DNA from: Erinaceus europaeus
Taxonomy: Eukaryota > Chordata > Mammalia > Eulipotyphla > Erinaceidae
Assembly (NCBI RefSeq): GCF_950295315.1
Contig: NC_080166.1
Span: 102,226,999 to 102,290,998, forward strand
Direction: 5' to 3'
DNA length: 64,000 bases
Shown here: positions 52,401 through 64,000 of the stretch, in pieces
How the letters are laid out: each line of letters begins with the position of its first letter
How positions within the stretch are numbered: the stretch's first letter is position 1
The notes under the pieces: generated by a model
The model's database searches: none
Seen by the model: the letters and a program-made list of their open reading frames with translations, nothing else
Told to the model about the DNA's origin: nothing
Position numbers and translations under genes: made by a program

Positions 52401-53690
52401 AATTTATAGTTAAGTTAGGAAATATTTAGGTGAATAAAATGTTAGTATGCCAGTTGCCTATAGCATTAGGTATACTTGGAGTGACTGTGTTGAAATTAAA
52501 ATGCCCATCACCCAACTGCCCTCAAAAAATTCAAAATAAGTAAATAAATAAACATAGAAAGGATAGCAGCAGTAATTTTAATAATGTTGTATATGCAATA
52601 AACCTCTCACCGCACTATTAAGTTCCATTAAGCCAGAAAAAAATAAGCATAGTTATGACTTCTCTAAATTTAATCCTTCAATAAATTTGTAGAAATTGCT
52701 GCTTTCTTATTGAACATCTTTATCAAGTTACTGTTTCTATTTCCATCTCTATTCAAGGCTTGATTGAGTTGGCATAAAGCAAAGTGCAATCAATTTCATT
52801 ATAAGTAATCCAGTGCTCTATGAAAGACAGGTCATGTTTTACATGTTATGAGCTCAGTTTTGTCACTATTTAGAAGAATAAGCCTTAGTGTAGACTGTAA
52901 AGGGGTGATTACAATTCAGCACATTAAAACATGAGTGTGTTATTAGCCTGTATCAATACATCACTCATTACCTTACCAAAATCTATGCTTGTGAATATTT
53001 AGTCTATCATTAATGATAGCAATTCATTCAGTAGACAAATCTTTAAGAAGAAACATGGAATGGATACATTCCAGATGATTAAACAATTAAAAGTAAGGGG
53101 TAATTTTACCTAAGAGAACATAAAAAGTTAAGACATGTTTTAGTTAGGTTATTACAAGATAGACTAAAGTAAGAAACTTACAGAAATTACTAAATTTGAC
53201 TAAATTGGAAAAACTAAAGTTATACATTTAAAGGGTAAATTATTTATAATAGTTATGAAAAATGTTATGTCTTCATGTAAATAAGAAAACACTTGAAAAC
53301 TGACTTAGATAATCTTGCAACTTATCAAGGAAGCATATATAGAACATCCATGATCATTTAATTTTTCTTTGAATGAGTTGACATGCATATGAATAAATTA
53401 AACTACCCATAATTAATTGTGGCAGGCGAATTCTTAAAAATCCATTTACTAGTAATAATTAAAACAAAAATTAAGTTTTAGAATTTACCATAAGTAAGAA
53501 ATTATAGATGCATGATGTCTACGTGAAGTCTCCTAGCATTTTTCAAATGTAAACATTTCTTCAAATATATTTATCCATTTTCTTCCCATCTACAGTTGAA
53601 CTTCCATGGAAGTCTATGTATTGTTTTATAACTGCAATTTCAATATTTTATTTCTAAAATTTCTGCTTACTTACCATTCCTCAGGAATCA
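52400..53690. other. Repeat-poor, gene-free stretch
   Basis: No SINE, L1 tail or coding signal recognised. Confidence 0.5.
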
Positions 53691-53694
53691 ATCA

Positions 53695-53890
53695 GTGATG
53701 TCTGTGCTAACTTATGATAAAGGGAGAAAGTGGGGAGGGTGTTGAAAAACAGCACAAGATAGTGGAATTGGACCTAAGTTGGGAGTGAGTATGTTTTGTA
53801 GACATCCCAGGAAGAAGAGAAATTGTCTCCATATGTCAATAATTGTATTGTAATGTATTAGCCTCCCTCAACAAATAAAAAAAAATTGCA
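53695..53890 (+). mobile_element. Old L1-type 3' end
   Basis: GTGAGTATGTTTTGTAGAC, CCAGGAAGAAGAGAAATTG, CCATATGTCAATAATTG, CAACAAATAAAAAAAAATTG. Confidence 0.6.
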
Positions 53891-53939
53891 GATGTAAAAA
53901 TTTTCAAAATGTGGAGAAATAGGAGTCAAGCTCTAATGT

Positions 53940-54127
53940 GAGTATAATGATCCACTGTCTTAGTCTGTGTTTGCATAGCAGTAACAGAATACCTTAGGCT
54001 ATGGATTATGAACATTAATTTGTTCAGAGCTCTTCACTACAATATACTAATAAAAGGACATCATCAGTAGACTGAGGGTTTGGGAACATAGCAGAAGGAG
54101 TTCTTTGGAGTCCTTTATTTATTTGCT

Positions 54128-54185
<58 letters not shown>

Positions 54186-54350
54186 TGCCTTTTTTTTAGG
54201 ACACTAATCCCATTTACTGGTTCTCTCCCTTTGTTTTCATGATCTAAACACTCCAAAGGATCTACCTTCAAATGCCATCATGATGGAAGACAGGTTTCAA
54301 CATATGAATTTTAGGAACCACAAAATACCATTCCATAGCATACCTGTGTT
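53940..54350 (+). mobile_element. Widespread mammalian interspersed repeat, family not named, with (CTTT)n insert
   Basis: GTCTTAGTCTGTGTTTGC at the left. GACACTAATCCCATTTACTG, CAACATATGAATTTTAGG and CATTCCATAGCATACC at the right keep the order of a common mammalian repeat. A CTTT run at 54126-54183 lies within it. Confidence 0.55.
54126..54183. repeat. (CTTT)n microsatellite
   Basis: Fourteen near-perfect units. Confidence 0.97.
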
Positions 54351-54639
54351 GTGATACTATCTAGCAAAATATAAAAAAGCAGGTTAGCTAATATACTAAC
54401 TGTGGGATGATAGACTGTATAAATAACTATAATATGCTATGAACTATGTCCCATATGAAATACACATTTAACACTGTGTAAAAGTTGAAACACCTGAATA
54501 TTTCTCCATAGAATTAATCCAGGTGATTTCTTAATTTGTGGTAAGGCTACTTAATATGAGATCAACTCTCTACAATGACAAACCTCTCTATACATTATAG
54601 TATATTTATAAATTTTTATATCTTATTTATATGTACTTA

Positions 54640-55200
54640 TATATTTTCAGAAAAAATGTTATTAATCTTACACAACTGAATTATACCCCCTAAATATTAA
54701 TTGCCCTCAACTTCACATTCCCAGATTATCATCAAACTCTTTTACTATTTTAAGACTCCTCAACATAAACAGAAAATTATCAATGTTTGTCCTTTCATAA
54801 CTACCTAATTTCACTTAGCATGTTCATCCCTCTTATTAATACATATGATAAAAAACATTCTTTCACTCTAAACAACACACTATTATGTGTATAAAAATGT
54901 TGTCTGTATATATTATGTTTTGTATCCATTCATTTGCTAGGAGAAACTTCAGTTGTTTCTCTGTTTAGCTAATCATCTTGAATTATTCTACAATGAAAAT
55001 GGAACTGTGAATATTGCTGAAGAGACTGAACTTCTTTCTTTTGCATAAATATACAGAACTGGAAATGCTAGACAATATGGTAATTCATTTTGAGGAAAAA
55101 TTTATCATAATGTTTTATATAATTACTGCACATGTTCTTCCACAGGGCATAAGTGTTTCAATTTCTCCACATGCTGGCCAATAATTGATCATGCCAAAAT
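54640..55200 (-). mobile_element. Ancient L1 3' region
   Basis: Plus strand reads GGAACTGTGAATATTGCTG, AGAACTGGAAATGCTAGAC, AATATGGTAATTCATTTTG, GGGCATAAGTGTTTCAATTTC, TCTCCACATGCTGGCC, the reverse complement of the standard L1 ORF2/3' order. Confidence 0.75.
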
Positions 55201-55219
55201 ACTCAATAGGAAATGATAC

Positions 55220-55875
55220 TGTCATGGCTGGGGGTATGGATTGACCTGTCAATGCCCATGCTCAGTAGAGAAGCAGCTACAGAATCCAGAACTCCTACCT
55301 TCTGCTCTTCCAAAACAACCTGATCCAGACTCGTAGTGAGGCTGAAGGTAAGAGGGCTCTGAACTCCAACTCCATCAGCACCCAGAGAGAGAGAAGGAAA
55401 AGGAGAGGGACATATGGAAGTAGTTATGATGTCACGAGTGGCTTAGAGGGGAGGAGAGGATTCAATCAGAACAAGAAAGAGCAACTGGGACCGGGTGGTG
55501 GGGCACCTGGTTGAGCGCACATGTCACAGTGCTCAATGACCTGGGTTTAAGCCCGGTCCCCACCTGCAGAGGGAAAACTTTAAAAGTGGTGAAGTAGGGC
55601 TGCAGGTGTCTCTATTTCTCTTTTTCTCTATCTCCCTACCCTCTTGATTTCTGGCTGGCCCTATGCAATAAATAAAGATAATTTTAAAAAAGGAGAAGCT
55701 ATGTATAAATGTAGACAGATAATTTTAGAGAAGATAGTTGGCCTGAAACTATAACCTTAGGAGAACTGTGATAGACTGCAGTAGAAAGAGTGAAAATTTC
55801 ATAACTCTGGTGGTGGGAATGGTGTGGATTCAAAACCCTGTCAACATGTAATTCTGTAGTATAAAAATAAAGAAA
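55220..55875 (+). mobile_element. Old L1-type 3' end, split by a SINE
   Basis: Left: GGATTGACCTGTCAATGCCC, CTACCTTCTGCTCTTCC. Right (from 55691): ACCTTAGGAGAACTGTG, CTCTGGTGGTGGGAATGG, GTAATTCTGTAGTATAAAAATAAAG. Separated by the family B SINE. Confidence 0.65.
55488..55690 (+). mobile_element. tRNA-derived SINE, family B
   Basis: GGGACCGGGTGGTGGGGCACC, TGGTTGAGCGCAC, GGGTTTAAGCCCGG, CCCCACCTGCAGAGG, GGGCTGCAGGTGTCTC, AATAAATAAAGATAATTTT. Confidence 0.92.
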
Positions 55876-55974
55876 ATGATACTGTTTTCGATAAAAAATA
55901 TTTGGGGAAAAAAAACTAGATATTCACATAGAAAAGAAAGAAACTGTATTCCGATCTGTGTCATAAACAAATAA

Positions 55975-55975
<1 letters not shown>

Positions 55976-56013
<38 letters not shown>
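55976..56013. repeat. (TG)n microsatellite
   Basis: About 38 bp of TG repeat. Confidence 0.96.
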
Positions 56014-56017
<4 letters not shown>

Positions 56018-56399
56018 CACTAGATTTAACTGCAAGAATTGAAGTTGTAAAATTCCTAGAAGAAAACTGAAGGAACAGTCTCACATTTGTCATAATAACT
56101 TCTTAGATATAGCACCAAGATTGTAAGCAAACAATGCTAAATGTGTCTTTCGCATGGAACTATCAATACATCAAACTAAAAAGCTTCTAAAGCAGAAAAA
56201 TAATCTAAAGAGTAAAAAAGGAAATTTAAGAGAAAATACTTGGTAAATCATATATCTTATCAGAGGAACTTCTACAAGCTTATAGCAGAAAATTTTAATT
56301 TAAAATGCACAAATGAATTGAATAGAGATCTCGTTAAGTGAGATGTGACTGATATGTATACGGAAAAAAAATGATTTAATGCTAGGTCAGATTGATGGG

Positions 56400-57060
56400 G
56401 TTTACAGGTAATCGTATTTGTATGTTTTTCCCCGTTATTTGGGAGCTTATTTCTGCCTGGTCACAGCTTTTGAGTCCTATCCTCAACAATTACACCATCT
56501 TCCTAGACAGTACTAGACCACATGCATATTAGTTGTTGGGCTCATGCAAAAATTAGTAAAGTTCTGAGCCCCTTGGGATACACCTAAAATAAACATACTA
56601 GCTCCTCCCAGCACGAAAACCCCAATTTTCATCATGTATATTCTTACCTTTAGGTTCCTGATTATTAAACCAATTTTCTGCTTTATATCTTAATGCTTTT
56701 CCACCACCAACTTACAGATGCTACCTTGACGCCAACTTGACTTCCCTGGGCAGATGTCCTCACCAGTGTGTCCTGAAATCCCACCTCCCCAGAGCCCTGT
56801 CCCATTAGGGAAAGATAGAAACAGCCTAGGATTATGTATCCACCTATCAATGCCAATGTCCAGCAGAGAAGCAATTATATAAGTCAGGCCTTTCACCTTC
56901 TGCTCTATAAGGATCGTTGGTCCTTAATCACAGAAGGATAAAGAATAGGGAAACCTCCAATGGAATATGGAACTCTGGTGGTGGGAATTGTATGAATTAT
57001 ACCCTCTTATCCCACAATCTTGTCAATCATTATTGAATAACTAATAAAAATATATTAAAT
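56400..57060 (+). mobile_element. Older-subfamily L1-type 3' end
   Basis: CCGTTATTTGGGAGCTTATTTC, GGGATACACCTAAAATAAAC, GGTTCCTGATTATTAAACC, GATGCTACCTTGACGCC, CAATGTCCAGCAGAGAAGC, GGAACTCTGGTGGTGGG, CATTATTGAATAAC. Diagnostic changes match 31556-32300, not the younger copies. Confidence 0.8.
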
Positions 57061-57189
57061 TAGCTATTAAGTAGCCAGTATAAAAAATGACAACATGAAT
57101 AAGAGAAATATAACACTGAATGAGTTCAGGTTATTTAATAATTGCAAGTATAATTATATCACCCATGTACCCTATTTTTATTTTATATA

Positions 57190-57350
57190 TAACTGAAAGA
57201 AACATATTAGCTGAAATAAATCAGAAAGAGAATGATGAATATAAGATGTTCCCACTCACAAATGGAATCTGACAGAGGAAGGGAAAAAAGGATGAAACTA
57301 ATAAACTATGATCTATCACAGCAAATCCTTGGACTCAGAGAGAGAAATAG
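57190..57350 (+). mobile_element. Old L1 3' fragment
   Basis: GCTGAAATAAATCAGAAAGAG, GATGTTCCCACTCACAAATG, GGAATCTGACAGAGG, typical L1 tail order. Confidence 0.65.
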
Positions 57351-57469
57351 GATAGGAAACCAAAGTTGTTATACTGGATTTTCAAAATTTATAGCTAATT
57401 TCACCAACGTTGTATTTTCTTTGTGTCTTTCTTCCTCTCTTTCTTTTTTTTTCCACCAGTTATTGCTTT

Positions 57470-57638
57470 TTTAAAAAATATTTTATTTATTATTCAGTAG
57501 AGACAGAGAGATATTGAGAGGAGAGGGAGAAATAAAGACAAAGAGACAGAGAGACACATGCAGCACTGCTTCAGCACTTGTAAAGCTTTCCCCCTGCAGG
57601 TGGAGAACAGGGGCTTAAACCTGGGTCCTTGTGCACTG

Positions 57639-57682
<44 letters not shown>

Positions 57683-57707
57683 AACCAGGTGTGCCATCAC
57701 CAGGCCC
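57470..57707 (-). mobile_element. tRNA-derived SINE, family B, with (TG)n inside the tRNA-like part
   Basis: TATTTTATTTATTATTCAG, CTTTCCCCCTGCAGGTGG, GGGTCCTTGTGCACTGTAG, then (TG)n at 57641-57680, then ACTTAACCAGGTGTGCC and CAGGCCCC. Confidence 0.88.
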
Positions 57708-57754
57708 CTCACCCAGTGGCATTCTGTCCCTTTCGTTTGTTTGTTTGTTTTTCT

Positions 57755-57950
57755 ATTTTTACTGGATAGGGCATAGAGAAATTGAGAGGGGAGGGCAAGA
57801 CAGAGGGAGAGAGAAAGATATACATCTGCAGTGCAGACCTGTTTCAACACTTGTGAAGCATCCCCCTCCCCACAGGTATCAGTGAGGACTCAAACCCAGT
57901 CTTTGCACAAGGTAATGGGTATGCTCAACCAGGTGCACCACCCACCTCTT
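57755..57950 (-). mobile_element. tRNA-derived SINE, diverged
   Basis: GGATAGGGCATAGAGAAATTG, CTTGTGAAGCATCCCC, CTCAACCAGGTGCACCACCC. Confidence 0.75.
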
Positions 57951-57959
57951 CCCAACTTT

Positions 57960-59995
57960 GTGTTTAGTATTCACTTTGCTAACAGATTCCTCTTCTGATT
58001 GTACCTCAGAAAAAAAAAACTTTATGAATTAAATATTTACTGTTAATTATTATTGTAATCAAATTACCAGAGATTATATGAGTCATTGGTGAATACAGTA
58101 AGGCTACATATAAACAATGTTATTTGATGAGTTTGGGGAAAAATATCATCTCATTTTTCCAGAGAAATGAAGTAATGTCTCTACTGAGGCATAAAATTTT
58201 GAAATATTCACAGTCATTTTATTGAATTTTAGCAGTATATAGACAATTAAGGAAGAATCTGTGCAGATGTGCTGTTACTTCAGATATTTTCTTTCTCATA
58301 GCTTTTCAAATCAGTCAGAAAATTATCTCCCTAGTTCTGGCAGTAAGTGTAGCATGTTACTCAGTAGGAAAATTGCTCAGTGAAGGTTTTAGTTCTTGTT
58401 ATTTTTTTTCCCAAGCTCAGAATCAAAGTTCATTATAAGATGCTGTCAGTTCAATGGTATGAAAACCTGTGTTACAAACAGAAAAGGGCAGTCTATTAGT
58501 GAATAGGCTAGCAGGCCCTGAAGTTAAGTTTGATCCGAGCAAGGCCTTCTGGATAAGAATTAACAATATATTCTGACATTACTTTTTAATGCATACCTTT
58601 CAGTACTTCAGATGCACCAAGAAAGAGTTTTTCAGGGAATAATTTTCAAAAGAACAGTAAATCTAAGGAACCACTCAAGAATAAAGAGGGAACATTACTG
58701 TAAAACATGGTCATTAACGTGAAACTGATTTTAAAGTCTTACAAATTAGAAAGTTATCTTTGCCTTTGCCCATCACTGAATCTATTGAAACTGAACATCA
58801 CTATCCCAGTACTACTTAACAGTTTTAACCCAGGAGCAAATGTGCTATATTGATTGCAAAATTCTCTCCTCCATGTGTCTCTGAGTTAAGGGGACTTTAC
58901 AAGTCTTCCTATCAAGAAATGGTTTGCCTAATCTTGAACCCAGCCAGTTTTATGGGATCACGGAGGTGGGAAAATAAAGGAGAATCATTAAAAAAGAGAA
59001 CAACAATTGGTCAACTAACAAGAAGTGGAACACTCCATGTGATTGGTTAGGGTTATATAGACAGCTTTCTCCAGTTTGGTTTAATTAGAAGCAGGGCCAA
59101 AAACATAAGGATATTTTAGCTACTTATCAATTACTAACTAGTTAATAGATGTGTTATTGTCAGCCTTCCTGGTCTGGTTGCTAGAGATGGCAACAATTTC
59201 AGATTGGTGGATATATGGATTGGCTTACTGGGTTGAATGTTCCACATTGTTGGTTATTTGTGCAGTTACACTTTACTCATAGTCCAGTTGTTAAAATCAG
59301 CTTTCCAGTGGAAAGGCAGTTTGGCTAATGCTGTGGAATATACTAGAAACATGCCACTTGCAGTTAAGGAATTTGACTACTCAGCCAATCTGCTTTAGAT
59401 AAATCTTACAAACATGGGACAGTTAAATTTAGGAATCTGTCTGTCCAACACACAACAAAGAAGATATATGAGTAAGCTTAGCTAAAACTAAAAGGAACAC
59501 TGACCTTTGGGGCCAGACATAGTGAAATCATCTTATTTTTATGTCACAGTGCTAAATGGTTTGTTTTCAATATAAGGAAGTATTGACAGTGTATTTATCT
59601 GGCAAATGTGCAAACAACTAAATTAAGGCCCCCAATTGTCTGAGCAGTAAAACATGAATGGAGAAAACTCTTCAGGCTTGAAGATGCATACGTGGACCTG
59701 AGACTACATATTTTGAAAGCAAAAAATGCTCATCCTGTATTGTAGTAATTTCACTTGCAAAATAGGAGCAATTCCTTGATAATGTGAAATATTAACTTCA
59801 TGTCATCATATAAGATTACATATTCCTTGCACTCATTGTAAACTCCCCAGAAGGACAGTCTTATGCAAATGCATGCTTCTGTTTAATAAATCATATCTGC
59901 TAATCTAACTTTGAAAAGAATAAGTAACTCTTTGGGATCATTAGCTACTTGAAAGAAATTATTTAAGAAGAATTGAGATATGCTTTTACCAAATA
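57960..59995. other. Repeat-poor, gene-free stretch of 2 kb
   Basis: Higher-complexity sequence than elsewhere but no open frame with a recognisable domain (66 codons at 58850 is the longest). Candidate for conserved non-coding DNA only by elimination. Confidence 0.45.
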
Positions 59996-59999
59996 TTTA

Positions 60000-60230
60000 T
60001 TTATTTACTTCTACTTATTTACTTATTAAGTACAGAGAGAAAGACACTGAGAGGGAAGGCATGGGTAGAGAAGGAAAAAAGAAGGCAGACATCTGTAGCA
60101 AGCACTGGTTTTCCTCTCATCAGGCTTTCTCCCTTGCAGGTGGGGACCAGGGCTAGAACCTGGGTCCTTGCACATTGTGACTTGAGTGTTCAATCTATGC
60201 ACCATCGCCATCTCCTCCTGCTTACCAAGC
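60000..60230 (-). mobile_element. tRNA-derived SINE, family B
   Basis: TTTACTTATTTACTTATTAAG tail side, CTTTCTCCCTTGCAGGTGGG, AACCTGGGTCCTTGCAC, GCACCATCGCCATC head side. Confidence 0.78.
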
Positions 60231-60234
60231 ATTA

Positions 60235-61445
60235 AAGTATAGATATCCAGACTATGGGCTCATGAAGGATGAATCTTGAGCCTCACATATAAATTCAGTT
60301 GCATGCCTACATGTGCCTACACTTAGATGATTTTTTCCAGTAGTATCAGTGTTATATAGCTACATAAACATTGCACATGGCCTACTCAATAGTCTGAAAA
60401 GGAATGTTCCTGACTTTGATCATGTTATGAACATGAGTTAGGTAGATCCTCACTTATGGAATCTCTACAGTGGCTCTCACTTAACTTTTAAAAGTAATTT
60501 GGAGTACATATGTACATTGTTCAGCACGTATATGCTTTCTGTCTTGTAGACTCCTCTATTTTCTACCTAAGTTCTATCAGTTATGGTCTTCAACGCAACA
60601 CCACTGTTTGTGGCTCCTCTCCTACCTTTTAAGGAGTATGTACAAGACTGTAGGATCAGTTGATCTGATGCCAGAACATAATAATCCTAGGGTGCAGCAA
60701 ACATGACACATACTCTCTGTGTGTGGTGTCAGACCAAATGTCTTATTGCACAGCAGAAGCAATGGTGAGCTGGTAATCTCACTCAAATGTATAGCTGCAT
60801 TACATTTCTGCTTCCTGCCTCTCACAGCCCTCAATTTCCTTGTACAAGTTTGATTTTTGGAGTCTATCAAAATTGAAATAATCAAAATATTATTAAAAAG
60901 GTGTTTTCTGCCCAAATTAGAGTTAAGTTGCTGGGTAGTGGTGATGAAGAGGAGGGGATAAAATGTAAGGTAGTTGAATCTCTGCCTTTTTAAAGAAATA
61001 GTGTAAAACAACTTTAGCTACAGTGATCACATTTTTTATTCAGACTAATAAAATTTTTCTACTAGTGAAGATGATACTAATCCTGTGTTACGACCATGAT
61101 CGTTTCATCTACTCATGTTTAGTAGAATATGCATTTTGCTATAGCTTACCAACATTAACTGCAAGTTTGTTGTCTTTCTTCACATAGAAAAGCACCCTTC
61201 CATCACTGCATCTATATACTGTATCATAGTTAATCTGCATTAATATCTACATCTAAAATGCTCAACAGTAGTGCGGGTTTTAATTGGTTTTGGTGAGGTA
61301 AATAAACTTCATTTCTGGAATGTGATCTCATAAGGACCATATGTATATACTATTATGATTTTTTGTTCTAATTCACTAGTTCTTATTGCTTTTAATGGAC
61401 CTAAGTAATTAAGGGCAGAAAGTATCATCTCTAATACATGGGAAA
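60235..61445. other. Gene-free stretch
   Basis: A 129-codon minus-strand frame at 60622-61011 shows no recognisable domain, signal peptide or conserved motif; judged chance. Confidence 0.45.
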
Positions 61446-61449
61446 ATGT

Positions 61450-61600
61450 ACACACACACACACACACACACAAACATTTTTGTGTGGATGGAGAGATCGC
61501 TGAATGAGTAGAGCTTAGGCTTTGTATACATGAAGTCCTGGGTTTGATCTCTGACACAGGAAGTGATCAAGTAGTGTCTGGTTGCATTCTCCTAAGATAT
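61450..61600 (+). mobile_element. (CA)n run followed by an old tRNA-like SINE
   Basis: CA repeat at 61450-61471, then GTGTGGATGGAGAGATCGC, GAATGAGTAGAGCTTAGG, CTGGGTTTGATCTCTGAC. Confidence 0.6.
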
Positions 61601-61724
61601 TGAAAACTTGAGGAATTTTAAAAATTGTTGTTATTTAAAATAAGATAATGCACAGTGTCATGTATTTATGAATCATAATGAAGATGAAATGTAACATAAA
61701 CATAACTGCTTATTAAAATGAGGT

Positions 61725-61930
61725 AAGGACCATCAAGATAGCTCTTACCATGAGCACACATCTGCTATGCCATGCCTATGATGTGAGAAGGATCCCTGAT
61801 CCCCACTGGACTAGAGGAAGCTTTGGTACTATGGGATATTTGCCTCTTCCCTTCTGTTACTATCTGAAAAAGTGAATCCGTAGTGGTGAAGTCCCAGTAG
61901 CAATAACAACAACAAAAAACCTCTTAAAAA
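61725..61930 (+). mobile_element. Old tRNA-like SINE
   Basis: AAGGACCATCAAGATAGCTC head, AAGGATCCCTGATCCCC, GTGGTGAAGTCCCAGTAGC, (AAC)n tail. Confidence 0.5.
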
Positions 61931-61934
61931 ATAA

Positions 61935-62805
61935 AATTTGAAATAAGACCAAGAAAAGCAACAAATTGTTTATGTTTTGGTTTTAGGAAGGAGGATTTAG
62001 AAGACAACTTAAAAATCACCTATTATAAGAACTGTCTTCCTCATGCATTAAGTGGTAATATTTAAAGATTAAGGTAGTAGTATTTTCATTTTAAAACTAC
62101 AGGAGACAGGAAGAGATTTAAGAAGCCATTTCCAAATTTGATTAACACATTGTTAAAGAAACTCTAGATACTTTCAAAATGATTCAAGTAACTAGTTAGC
62201 ATAGAGAAAATCTGCAAAGTACAGAGGTAGCCCAATGTACAGAATACTGTTTAACATTCTCAGTGACAGAACATTCAGACGAATGGCAATGGACTGCTAG
62301 ATGATGTGAATATACATCCCGAAGCTAAAATTATGAAAAGACCTTGAATTTCGAGTCCAAAGTAATTAACATTGTTAATAAATAAAATACTACTATCTTT
62401 ACTAAACATTAAGGAAATTTGGATCCTTAAACTGAAAAAAGATGCGTATTTACTATGTCTACTCAAATATGTTTGTCTCTATGCTATTGTATAAGCACCC
62501 CTGTAAATGTGTGTTAATATCTCCTCTTAAAGATGAAACATAATAAGAGGGGTCCAATCTTAAAAATTTGATATTGCATTCCAATTATTGTATAGGTTTT
62601 TAACATTGAATATGTTTAAATCTCCAATTAACCCTCTAACTTGACTGATTAATGCCAAATGTTCTTTATCTTCAAAAGGAAAATAGTTGTGCTTTCTATT
62701 AGTAATTTGTTGTGTATTAGTAAGTTATTTTAAAAGAGTTTAGAAAAAAATTGAAGAGTTTTTTGTGTCCTGTTTCATTTCTACATGGTGTCAATGCTTG
62801 GAGCT
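61935..62805. other. Gene-free stretch
   Basis: Nothing recognised. Confidence 0.45.
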
Positions 62806-62807
62806 GA

Positions 62808-62942
62808 CTTTTTTTTTTCCTGATAGGTAGAGAGACAGATACATCAACCTAAAAATATACCAATGGCATTAAATCTTACTACTTCCATGTGGTACCAAGG
62901 ACTCAATCTATCAGGTAAGCTGTCTTGTCAGTCCCAAGATTT
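62808..62942 (-). mobile_element. Diverged tRNA-like SINE
   Basis: TTTTTTTTTCCTGATAGG, ACTTCCATGTGGTACC, AAGGACTCAATCTATC, CTGTCTTGTCAGTCCC. Confidence 0.55.
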
Positions 62943-63067
62943 TCACAGACACACACACACACTTACACTTTAAAATTTAATAAAATCCTTTTAAACTAAG
63001 TTCATCCTAATTATAGTGTGTAAACTTCAAGTGTGAAAAATCAAAATTTTAACATGAATCATATAGT

Positions 63068-63714
63068 TCCTTTCATAGTATACTCTAATTCCATCTCAGG
63101 TGGTTCACTTTCTAACAAAGTCCCAAAACCTAGATATACACCAGTTTCTGTGAGAGAGAGCATATGTTCACACGTATTCATAAACTACTGCAAAATATAT
63201 ACCTGAAAGCAGAAGTACACTAGAGTTTGCAGTGAGTATCCCCCTAACACTTCCTCTCCACTATTCCAACCTTTGGGTCCATGATTGCTCAACAATTTGT
63301 TTGGCTTCGTATCTTAACTCTTTTCAGTCACCAGGTTCCAGATGTCATCAGGAAGCCGGCCAGGCTTCCCTAGACTGAAGACTCCACCAATGTGTCCTGG
63401 AGCTCCGCTTCCCCGGAGAACCACCCTACTAGGGAAAGAAAGAGGCAGACTGGGAGTATGGACCAACCAGTCAGTCAATGCCCATGTTCAGCGGGGAAGC
63501 AATTATAGAAGCCAGACCTTCTACCTTCTGCAACCCACAATGACCCTAGGTACATGCTCCTAGAGGGATAGAGAATGGGAAAGCTTTCAGGGGAGGGGGT
63601 GGGATATGGAGATTGGGTGGTGGGAATTGTGTGGAGTTGTACCCCTCCTACCCTAAGGTTTTGTTAATTAATCTTTTCTTAAATAAAAAAGAAAAAAAAA
63701 AAAACGTCAAAAAA
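63068..63714 (+). mobile_element. 5'-truncated L1-type element, 3' end, young
   Basis: TCCTTTCATAGTATACTC, GATATACACCAGTTTCTGTG, CCATGATTGCTCAACAATTTG, CCAGGTTCCAGATGTC, GGGAAAGAAAGAGGCAGAC, CCATGTTCAGCGGGG, GGTTTTGTTAATTAATC, AAATAAAAAAG. Perfect 11-bp TSD AATCATATAGT at 63057-63067 and 63715-63725. Confidence 0.92.
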
Positions 63715-63725
63715 AATCATATAGT

Positions 63726-64000
63726 ATCCAGCCTATATAGCCATCAGTATATCACTGTTCTTTCAAACCAAACTATTGTCTTCCCAAGTGAGATAATCCC
63801 AGTGAAAAGGTTTACTTTATCACCTTTAATTTATAATTTTTGAGTTAATGCTAAGGCACTTACATTTTCTAAGAGTTATAATTTTGTATGCTTCAAATAT
63901 TATATTTTAAACATACATTTTTCCATTAGCCTCAGTTTAATGATAAGAACCCTAGGTTAAATGTGCTGTGTTCTGGGAACTGAGCAAGGTAGAATACTGA
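63726..64000. other. Unassigned DNA at the right edge
   Basis: Nothing recognised. Confidence 0.4.

Noticed and set aside
54714..54986. Open frames in the old L1 region
   Set aside because: No conserved L1 ORF2 motifs in frame; too decayed to call a coding remnant.
60622..61011. 129-codon minus-strand frame
   Set aside because: No domain, motif, signal peptide or splice-site context visible; length is within chance for AT-rich DNA of this size.

Overview
This window looks like intergenic or intronic nuclear DNA of a hedgehog (Erinaceus europaeus or a close relative). The basis is the repeat content. tRNA-derived SINEs with a perfect A box (TAGCGCAGCGGG) and B box (GGTTCGAACCC), a pyrimidine-rich body ending CTGTCCTATCCAAC and an A-rich tail occur every 1-2 kb. 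Several other tRNA-like SINE families, many copies of one 5'-truncated L1-type 3' end, and Vingi non-LTR retrotransposon copies accompany them. From memory, Vingi among mammals is reported only from hedgehogs. The DNA is AT-rich and full of microsatellites. I found no host protein-coding exon, genuine tRNA or rRNA gene, CRISPR array or bacterial-type gene. The longest open frame (207 codons) is a decayed reverse transcriptase.

Layout: 1-1.1 kb is the 5' end of an endogenous retrovirus on the minus strand (leader, primer binding site, LTR). 1.7-3.35 kb is a SINE split by a 1.3-kb minus-strand Vingi copy that carries the RT core. 3.4-18 kb is SINEs, two L1 tails and unassigned DNA. 18.3-19.46 kb is a SINE holding a 660-bp LTR-like element with 165-bp inverted arms, followed by a 270-bp purine run. 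21.4-21.7 kb is a second Vingi copy, the intact C-terminal coding end. 22-36 kb is dense SINE/L1 nesting, apart from a 2.9-kb repeat-poor stretch at 28.65-31.55 kb. 36.4-37.3 kb is an old L1 tail holding a complete 194-bp internally deleted Vingi derivative. 37.4-64 kb is more SINE/L1 mosaic with repeat-poor gaps at 48.8-50.9, 52.4-53.7 and 58-60 kb.

The most interesting object is at 36598-36667. The first 70 nt of the small Vingi derivative can be folded, position by position, into an HDV-like self-cleaving ribozyme: P1 of 7 bp, P2 of 6 bp, P3 of 3 bp, loop UUCUCGU, P1.1, P4, and a CUGA joining strand with the candidate catalytic C. Its predicted cleavage point falls one base inside the 11-bp target site duplication, so the DNA copy begins where a self-cleaved transcript would begin. 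The three Vingi copies share the same 3' end, a stop codon or its remnant followed by a short AAG-type tail. They form a small system: autonomous protein remnants at 1.7-3.1 and 21.4-21.7 kb, and a non-autonomous passenger at 36.6 kb that keeps only the 5' ribozyme end and the 3' recognition end. All three sit inside older SINE or L1 sequence, which gives a relative date.

Repeat boundaries were read by eye and are usually good to about 10-20 bp. Where a target site duplication (TSD) is quoted, the boundary is firmer.
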